Assembly: GCA_001771055.1 (NCBI GenBank)
Contig: MESS01000147.1
Span: 28,116-40,912, forward strand
DNA from: Caldithrix sp. RBG_13_44_9
GTDB lineage: Bacteria; Calditrichota; Calditrichia; RBG-13-44-9
Length of the DNA: 12,797 nucleotides
Direction of reading: 5' to 3'
Below the pieces are notes generated by a model. It saw only the letters and a program-made list of their open reading frames with translations. It searched no databases and had not been told where the DNA came from. Every line of letters begins with the position of its first letter. The first letter of the stretch is position 1. A program made the position numbers and the translations under genes. Positions 8,053 through 12,797 of the stretch are shown here, in pieces.

Positions 8053-8120
8053 GCAGCAGGAAAGATAAAATTAAACTTGTCGCTAATTTTAAATCAAAGA
8101 TAAAAGAGAGATTTAAATCT

Positions 8121-8870
8121 ATGAAAGTTCTGTGGAAAAGGATACCTGAACAGCTGCGTCGGTTATCGATTCTGGTGCTGTTGTTGATCGTGCTGTTCGT
8201 TATGATTCGAACACTATTGGTTCCACGCGATTTTGGGAAGTATGGACATTACCGTGCCTCAGCGGTTGATGAAATTGTTTCCCAGAGTATTCATTATGCT
8301 GGCCGTGAGGCCTGTGAGGAATGCCATGATGATATCGCCGGGGTAAAGAGCTCTGGTTTCCATCGGAACGTAGCCTGCGAAGTTTGTCATGGGCCGGGTG
8401 CGGCCCATATGGAGGATCCTTCCGGGGTACAATTGACTGCCCCTCGGGAGAGAGGCTATTGTCCGCTTTGTCATGAATATCTGACATCCAGACCAACCGG
8501 GTTCCCGCAAATTGTATCAGATTTGCATAATCCCATGAAACCATGCATCGCCTGCCATGAACCACACGATCCGAAACCACCGGTAACACCCAAAGGATGT
8601 GAGGCATGTCATGCTGCAATCGCCCGCACTTTATCTCTTTCTCATCATGTGTATTTACCTTGTACCCGCTGTCATCAGGATCCCGGATCTCACAAAATTA
8701 GTCCTCGGGAGTTTACTCCTACGAAACCCACCACCCGGGAATTTTGCGGGGAGTGTCATGCCAGGAATGATGAGAATACTAAAGGTATACCTCAAATAGA
8801 GTTAGTCAATCATTATAGTCGTTATGTTTGTTGGCAATGTCATTATCCTCATTTACCGGAGGCGCAATAA
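8121..8870 (+). CDS. Membrane-anchored eight-heme cytochrome c
   Basis: Predicted periplasmic electron carrier held in the inner membrane by one N-terminal helix (about 14-34, LSILVLLLIVLFVMI) without an obvious cleavage site. The 249 residues carry eight CXXCH motifs starting at 65, 86, 114, 142, 160, 181, 209 and 237, with many extra His (for example the HNP, EPHDP and SHHVY segments) available as sixth ligands. The spacing and phrases such as CEVCHGPGAAH and RGYCPLCH resemble multiheme cytochromes encoded next to FeS/NrfD-type quinone complexes. AGAGAG lies 9 bases before the ATG. The stop overlaps the next gene as TAATG, so it is translationally coupled to the ferredoxin subunit and probably is that module's electron partner, in the manner of NrfB with NrfC and NrfD. 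The direction of electron flow cannot be read from sequence. Confidence 0.9.
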   Translation: MKVLWKRIPEQLRRLSILVLLLIVLFVMIRTLLVPRDFGKYGHYRASAVDEIVSQSIHYAGREACEECHDDIAGVKSSGFHRNVACEVCHGPGAAHMEDPSGVQLTAPRERGYCPLCHEYLTSRPTGFPQIVSDLHNPMKPCIACHEPHDPKPPVTPKGCEACHAAIARTLSLSHHVYLPCTRCHQDPGSHKISPREFTPTKPTTREFCGECHARNDENTKGIPQIELVNHYSRYVCWQCHYPHLPEAQ

Positions 8871-9667
8871 TGAAAAGTTTAAAAAATGAAAAGGGTAACT
8901 GTACTCCCAGAAGAACTTTTTTAAAAAATTTAGTCCTGTCTTGCTCTTCACTTTTTCTTCCTCGTCTTATTTTTCCTCAGGAAAAAAAGAATGAAGCCGG
9001 CAGTTGGATGCTTGAAAATGGTTATGTGCCCAGTGAACATAATTGGGGGATGGGTATCGATATCAACAAATGTATAGGTTGTGGTCGGTGTGTAAATGCC
9101 TGTAAAACGGAAAATAATGTTCCTAAGGTGCCATTCTATTTTCGGACCTGGGTAGAACGGTACAGAATTTTCGAAGATAGGGATTCTACGGTAGACAGCC
9201 CGAATGGGGCCATAGATGGATTTCATGAAATGAAAGAAGATGGGAAAAATGTGGTAAGAAGTTTTTTTGTTCCGAAAATCTGTAATCAATGTGATAATCC
9301 GCCCTGCGTTCAGGTATGTCCGGTTGGAGCCACCTTTAAAACTCCTGATGGAGTAATTTTAGTTGACGCAGATTATTGCATTGGTTGTCGCTATTGTATC
9401 CAAGCCTGTCCCTATGGAGCCAGATACCTGAATCCTGAAACGCGAACAGCTGATAAATGTACCTTTTGCTATCATCGTGTTGTCAAAGGATTAGCCCCAG
9501 CCTGTGTAGAAACCTGTCCAACCCAGGCCAGGATTTTTGGCGAAATAGACAAGAAGGCGAGTCCGTTAATCAGATTTAAGCGAATAAATAAAATTAATGT
9601 TTTGAAGCCATTCCTTAATACCGAACCAAAAGTAATGTATGCCAATTTTGATATGGAGGTTAAATAA
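8870..9667 (+). CDS. Tat-exported ferredoxin subunit with four [4Fe-4S] motifs (NrfC/DsrO-like)
   Basis: An iron-sulfur electron-transfer subunit, expected on the periplasmic face and bound to the NrfD-type partner encoded next. It has 265 residues. The N-terminus has a twin-arginine signal, PRRTFLKN (13-20), followed by a hydrophobic stretch to about 35. Four cysteine clusters follow: CIGCGRCVNAC (68-78), Cys 138, 141, 146 and 150, CIGCRYCIQAC (170-180) and Cys 197, 200, 212 and 216, the pattern of the PhsB/TtrB/NrfC/DsrO family. The start at 8870 is chosen over an in-frame ATG at 8828. GGAGG lies 7 bases upstream of 8870, the start overlaps the cytochrome stop by one base, and the Tat motif then falls where expected. 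No molybdopterin catalytic subunit is encoded nearby, unlike in most enzymes with this subunit. Confidence 0.93.
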   Translation: MKSLKNEKGNCTPRRTFLKNLVLSCSSLFLPRLIFPQEKKNEAGSWMLENGYVPSEHNWGMGIDINKCIGCGRCVNACKTENNVPKVPFYFRTWVERYRIFEDRDSTVDSPNGAIDGFHEMKEDGKNVVRSFFVPKICNQCDNPPCVQVCPVGATFKTPDGVILVDADYCIGCRYCIQACPYGARYLNPETRTADKCTFCYHRVVKGLAPACVETCPTQARIFGEIDKKASPLIRFKRINKINVLKPFLNTEPKVMYANFDMEVK

Positions 9668-9669
9668 AT

Positions 9670-10863
9670 TTGGAAGAGATCATCCAACATCTTACCCCAC
9701 TGCTGCAAGAGATTACCGGCTATATTTATCCCAATGAAATTGAATTACATTGGGGGATTTTAGTAGTCATTTACCCCTACGTAACTGGACTGGTGGCAGG
9801 AGCTTTTATTCTGGCTTCCCTGGTCAAAGTATTTAATATGAAAGAGTTACAACCCACTTACCGGACGGCCTTATTGACAGCCCTAGCCTTCCTCATTGTC
9901 GCTCCATTGCCTCTTCTGGCGCATATCGGGCATCCTGAAAAGTCATTTGAAATTTTTCTTACTCCCAACAAAAGTTCTGCCATGGCCATGTTTGGTTTTG
10001 TTTATGCTTGGTACTTGATGGCAGTATTGTTGCTGGAGATCTGGTTTGATTATCGTAAAGATCTAATTTTATGGAGCAGCAAAGAGAGTGGTATCAAAAA
10101 ATGGATCCATAAGATCATCTCGCTGTTTTCGTTGGACCTCACAGATCAGGCAGTGCGTTTTGATAAAAAGGCGGTTAAAATAATTACCATTATTGGAATC
10201 CCCTCGGCTTTCCTGCTTCATGGATATGTGGGTTTCATCTTTGGCTCGGTCAAAGCCAATCCCTGGTGGTCAAGTGTTCTCATGCCCATTGTATTTTTAT
10301 TTTCGGCGATTGTTTCCGGGGTGGCCTTAGTTCTGCTGATTTATATGTTCGTTACTCCTCTTCGCGGAAAAGAAATTGACATGGCATGTCTGAATAAATT
10401 GGCCAGTTTTTTATTTTATATTATGATAATTGATTTTTCCTTGGAAGCCCTGGACTTTATCCATAGGATTTATGAATCAGAAGAATCGATAAAAATATTG
10501 TCCGAATTGGTTTCCGGGAAATTATTCGTTAGTCTGGTTGTTATTCAATTATTAATTGGAATGATCGTGCCTCTGGCTGGAATTGCGGCGGTAAAAATTT
10601 TTAAAGTGCCTGATGAAATAAAAAAACTTACTTACTTTTTATCGGCTTTGCTGGTGCAGGTGGGAATTTTTACCACCAGATGGAATGTAGTGGTAGGTGG
10701 TCAATTATTTTCAAAAAGCTTTAGAGGTCTTACGACTTATAAAATGACTTTTTTTGGGTTGGAAGGTCTACTCATGTCTATCGCTCTTTTAGCATTACCG
10801 TTTGTAATTCTCTACGTTTTATTTTATTTTCTTCCTCCCTGGGAAGAAGCCCGGGAAGTTTGA
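9670..10863 (+). CDS. NrfD/PsrC-type quinone-interacting membrane subunit
   Basis: Integral membrane subunit that exchanges electrons between the quinone pool and the FeS protein. It has 397 residues and about eight to nine hydrophobic helices (for example 28-53, 65-86, 103-125, 168-192, 200-228, 283-310 and 364-388). Family marks include HWG near 27-29, IGIPSAFLLHGYVGFIFG (175-192) followed by NPWW, and RWNVVVGGQ (337-345), all typical of NrfD relatives such as those in Nrf, Dsr, Hme, Qrc and alternative complex III. The start is TTG at 9670: it is 3 bases after the ferredoxin stop, a GGAGG lies 10 bases before it, and the next in-frame ATG (residue 57) would remove the first helix. A soluble-looking segment at about 128-167 sits between helices. 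It is the middle gene of the cytochrome-FeS-NrfD trio. Confidence 0.93.
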   Translation: MEEIIQHLTPLLQEITGYIYPNEIELHWGILVVIYPYVTGLVAGAFILASLVKVFNMKELQPTYRTALLTALAFLIVAPLPLLAHIGHPEKSFEIFLTPNKSSAMAMFGFVYAWYLMAVLLLEIWFDYRKDLILWSSKESGIKKWIHKIISLFSLDLTDQAVRFDKKAVKIITIIGIPSAFLLHGYVGFIFGSVKANPWWSSVLMPIVFLFSAIVSGVALVLLIYMFVTPLRGKEIDMACLNKLASFLFYIMIIDFSLEALDFIHRIYESEESIKILSELVSGKLFVSLVVIQLLIGMIVPLAGIAAVKIFKVPDEIKKLTYFLSALLVQVGIFTTRWNVVVGGQLFSKSFRGLTTYKMTFFGLEGLLMSIALLALPFVILYVLFYFLPPWEEAREV

Positions 10864-10896
10864 TCGATAAATATCAGAGGGATTTTTTAGTTTGTT

Positions 10897-10928
10897 ATCA
10901 TTGATTTTACCGATGTAAACTCAATGAT
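10897..10928 (+). repeat. Long hairpin between the NrfD and Rieske genes
   Basis: ATCATTGATTTTAC (10897-10910) pairs with GTAAACTCAATGAT (10915-10928) over 14 positions with a single mismatch, around the loop CGAT. No T-run follows on the plus strand, so it is not a standard terminator. It lies 34 bases after the NrfD stop and 34 before the Rieske start. It could be an RNA stability or processing hairpin that divides the operon, or a palindromic protein-binding site. A TATAAA at 10943-10948 follows, but a start point from it would fall on the Rieske ribosome site, so promoter use is doubtful. Confidence 0.7.
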
Positions 10929-10962
10929 GATTAAAAATAAAGTATAAATAAGGACTTAATTG

Positions 10963-11418
10963 ATGAATGGTGATCAGAAAGCACAAAGATCAGGCAGGAG
11001 AAAGTTCTTAAATATTCTTATTGGGGGAGGACTACTTGGCTGGATAGGTAGCGTGGTTTATCCGATTCTTTCATACCTCAATCCTCCGGAAATCCCGGAA
11101 GCAAATGTAAATTCAATAAAGGCCGGTCTTACTTCAGATTTTCCTCCTAATCAGGGAAAAATTTTAAAATTTGGTAAAAAACCAGTGATCCTAATTCAAA
11201 TGGATCCTGGAGAATTTAGAGCGTTTGCAGCTACCTGTACCCATCTGGATTGTATTGTTCAATACCGGCAGGATACTAAACAGATCTGGTGTGCCTGCCA
11301 TAATGGTATTTATGATACCAATGGTCGAAATGTATCAGGACCGCCTCCCCGTCCATTAGGTGAATATAAAGTGAACATTATAAATAATGAAATAATCATA
11401 ATTAATCCTGAGAGTTGA
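10963..11418 (+). CDS. Rieske [2Fe-2S] protein of a cytochrome b complex
   Basis: The Rieske subunit takes the first electron from quinol at the Qo site of a bc1/b6f-type complex and passes it to a cytochrome c. It has 151 residues. A twin-arginine motif, SGRRKFLN (10-17), precedes an uncleaved-looking anchor helix (about 18-38). The cluster-binding parts are CTHLDC (92-97) and CACH (110-113): Cys92, His94, Cys110 and His113 as ligands, and Cys97 with Cys112 as the stabilising disulfide. A PPPRPL segment near 127-132 is the usual proline loop. After CACH the sequence is NGIYD where GSxYD is more common, which may alter the cluster potential. I choose the ATG at 10963, with AAGGA 8 bases upstream, over the adjacent in-frame TTG at 10960. 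It ends 4 bases before the cytochrome b gene. Confidence 0.95.
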   Translation: MNGDQKAQRSGRRKFLNILIGGGLLGWIGSVVYPILSYLNPPEIPEANVNSIKAGLTSDFPPNQGKILKFGKKPVILIQMDPGEFRAFAATCTHLDCIVQYRQDTKQIWCACHNGIYDTNGRNVSGPPPRPLGEYKVNIINNEIIIINPES

Positions 11419-11422
11419 TGGA

Positions 11423-12502
11423 ATGAAAAGTTTGATGCAAAAAATATTTTCCTGGTTTGACGAACGTTATGATGTTACCCCGGTTATCGATTTTGCGTCC
11501 AAAAAGAAGGTACCGGTTCATCGGCATATGATCTGGTATTATATGGGAGGAGTGACGCTGTTTTTGTTCATCACCCAGGTTGCTACTGGTATCTTATTGT
11601 TGTTTTATTACCGTCCGGGAGCCGATTCTGCCTACGAAAGTATGCGTTTCATACTGACCAAAGTTAATTTTGGCTGGCTTATCCGTTCAATCCACAGCTG
11701 GTCAGCGAATTTAATGGTATTTTTTGTTTTCGTTCACATGTTCAGCACTTTCTTCACCCGGGTCTATCAAAAACCGCGTGAATTGACCTGGCTGACTGGT
11801 TTTATGCTCCTGGCACTATCTCTAGGTTTTGGATTCAGCGGTTACCTTCTCCCCTGGAACGAACTGGCTTTCTTTGCCACCAAAGTCGGGACCGATATTG
11901 CGGGGTCAATTCCGCTGGTTGGAAAACCTATCATGGCTATATTGAGGGGAGGAGAGGACGTTTCCGGTGCCACTCTCACTCGTTTTTATGCTTTCCATGT
12001 AGCCATGTTGCCCGCCATTTTCACGGTATTTCTGGGTATACATTTACTATTTGTACAAAGACAGGGTATGAGTGAGCCCAAAGAGTTTGCACAGCTGAAT
12101 GAAAAAGAAAAAAAGGTGATGAATTTCTTTCCCAATTTTTTCTTACGGGATGCCCTGCTCTGGTTAATTGTACTCAATGTTCTTCTTTTTTTGGCAGTTT
12201 TTTATCCCTGGGACCTGGGATTCAAGGCCGATCCTTTTTCTCCGGCCCCGGCCGGGATCAGACCGGAATGGTATTTTATGTTTATGTTTCAAACCCTTAA
12301 ATTCATTCCCGCCCATGTCCTTATTTTTGAAGGTGAAGTCATTGGGATATTGCTTTTTATGGTGGCTGGTCTGGCCTGGGCTCTGGTTCCATTCTGGGAA
12401 ATTAAATCAAAATCTCGGGGGATCACTCATCCCATGACTATTATTGGCCTTATCGCACTGGTTTTTATTGGTATTATGACTGTACTGGGGTATATATTTT
12501 AA
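11423..12502 (+). CDS. Cytochrome b (fused b6 and subunit IV type)
   Basis: Membrane core of a quinol:cytochrome c oxidoreductase. The 359 residues join a cytochrome b6-like half and a subunit IV-like half. Heme ligands are His91 and His105 (13 residues between) and His192 and His207 (14 between, the b6-type spacing). The segment NFGWLIRSIH, then KPRELTWLTG, GYLLPWNE and LTRFYAFH, follow plastid b6 closely, and PEWYF (281-285) marks the Qo site in the second half. In b6f, the residue two before the GG pair near the N-terminus is the Cys that holds heme ci. Here it is Tyr40, so that heme is probably absent. Spacing to the Rieske gene is 4 bases, so the two are surely one unit. No cytochrome c1 or f gene follows; a multiheme cytochrome does. 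Confidence 0.96.
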   Translation: MKSLMQKIFSWFDERYDVTPVIDFASKKKVPVHRHMIWYYMGGVTLFLFITQVATGILLLFYYRPGADSAYESMRFILTKVNFGWLIRSIHSWSANLMVFFVFVHMFSTFFTRVYQKPRELTWLTGFMLLALSLGFGFSGYLLPWNELAFFATKVGTDIAGSIPLVGKPIMAILRGGEDVSGATLTRFYAFHVAMLPAIFTVFLGIHLLFVQRQGMSEPKEFAQLNEKEKKVMNFFPNFFLRDALLWLIVLNVLLFLAVFYPWDLGFKADPFSPAPAGIRPEWYFMFMFQTLKFIPAHVLIFEGEVIGILLFMVAGLAWALVPFWEIKSKSRGITHPMTIIGLIALVFIGIMTVLGYIF

Positions 12503-12515
12503 AGGACATCTGATC

Positions 12516-12797
12516 ATGAAAAACAAAGCACGCTCTACTCCCTTACTATTCATATTAATAACGGTAATCACAATGAGTCTTCTGCGGGCTGATATAACAG
12601 AAAAACTCAGGACTGAAGATAAATGCCTGAGTTGCCATCAGGAGATGGAACTTCTACCGGCAGATTTTCAGGATTATGATATACATTTACAGCCCGGTCT
12701 ATCCTGCGCTGGATGTCATGGGGGTGACCCGACGGCCGATGATCCGGAAGTAGCGATGAGTCCCAAAAAGGAATTTATTGGAATTCCTGCTAAAAAA
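12516..12797 (+). CDS. Exported multiheme cytochrome c, 5' part
   Basis: The first 94 residues of a periplasmic c-type cytochrome, open to the right edge. It begins 13 bases after the cytochrome b stop, with AAAGGA 9 bases before the ATG. A basic N-terminus, a hydrophobic core (about 9-23, LLFILITVITMSLL) and an Ala at 25 form a likely signal peptide. Two heme motifs are visible so far, CLSCH (37-41) and CAGCH (64-68), the latter followed by HGGDPTADDPEVAM and FIGIP, phrases common in multiheme cytochromes beside Rieske/cytochrome b genes. It probably takes the place of cytochrome c1 or f as acceptor from the Rieske protein; this is inferred from position. The total heme number is unknown. 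Confidence 0.88.
   Translation, partial: MKNKARSTPLLFILITVITMSLLRADITEKLRTEDKCLSCHQEMELLPADFQDYDIHLQPGLSCAGCHGGDPTADDPEVAMSPKKEFIGIPAKK

Noticed and set aside
8109..8120. Perfect 12-base palindrome AGATTTAAATCT touching the eight-heme cytochrome start codon
   Set aside because: Perfect 12-base palindromes are expected by chance a few times in a window of this size, more so in AT-rich sequence, and with no loop it cannot form a simple hairpin.
8828..8869. Upstream ATG for the ferredoxin subunit
   Set aside because: It lies inside the end of the cytochrome gene and lacks a good ribosome site, whereas the start at 8870 has GGAGG and puts the twin-arginine motif at the N-terminus.
10861..10870. 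TGATCGATAA at the NrfD stop, identical to the sequence at the seven-heme cytochrome stop (5843-5852)
   Set aside because: A ten-base match that includes the stop codon, with no extension on either side, is most simply chance.

Overview
The window looks like bacterial chromosome of moderate-to-low G+C. It has two divergent halves that meet at a 316-base intergenic region (4021-4336). The left half, on the minus strand, is a replication and repair block read in the order dnaN, recF, a DUF721/DciA-like gene and gyrB; gyrB runs off the left edge. The genes are packed tightly: stop and start codons abut at dnaN/recF, overlap as ATGA at recF/DUF721, and lie 9 bases apart at DUF721/gyrB. No dnaA is present upstream of dnaN.

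The right half, on the plus strand, is almost entirely membrane-linked respiratory electron transfer. It starts with a seven-heme NapC/NirT-type quinol-oxidising cytochrome (4337-5845), closed by a hairpin terminator. A 554-base AT-rich spacer follows, with one very good sigma-70-like promoter and two hairpins that suggest a leader RNA or small RNA. Next is a polytopic DUF2339-like membrane protein (6400-8052). Then comes a tight run: a membrane-anchored eight-heme cytochrome c, a Tat-exported ferredoxin with four [4Fe-4S] motifs, an NrfD/PsrC-type membrane subunit, a Rieske protein, a fused cytochrome b6/subunit IV protein, and the start of another exported multiheme cytochrome c that leaves the window at the right edge.

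How the genes may work together is inferred from family knowledge. Three different quinone-interacting modules sit side by side: NapC/NirT, NrfD/FeS and Rieske/cytochrome b. All face a periplasmic pool of multiheme cytochromes, with at least 17 c-type heme motifs in view. This fits an anaerobic or facultatively anaerobic Gram-negative-type bacterium that moves menaquinol electrons into periplasmic or extracellular acceptors. The layout recalls the Cbc and ImcH-type inner-membrane systems of metal-reducing bacteria. No terminal reductase or molybdopterin subunit is visible, so the final acceptor is unknown. The gene order dnaN-recF-DUF721-gyrB and the protein style suggest a lineage near the FCB group (for example Calditrichota or KSB1-like), but this is a weak guess. 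No tRNA, rRNA, CRISPR array, insertion sequence or phage gene was seen.
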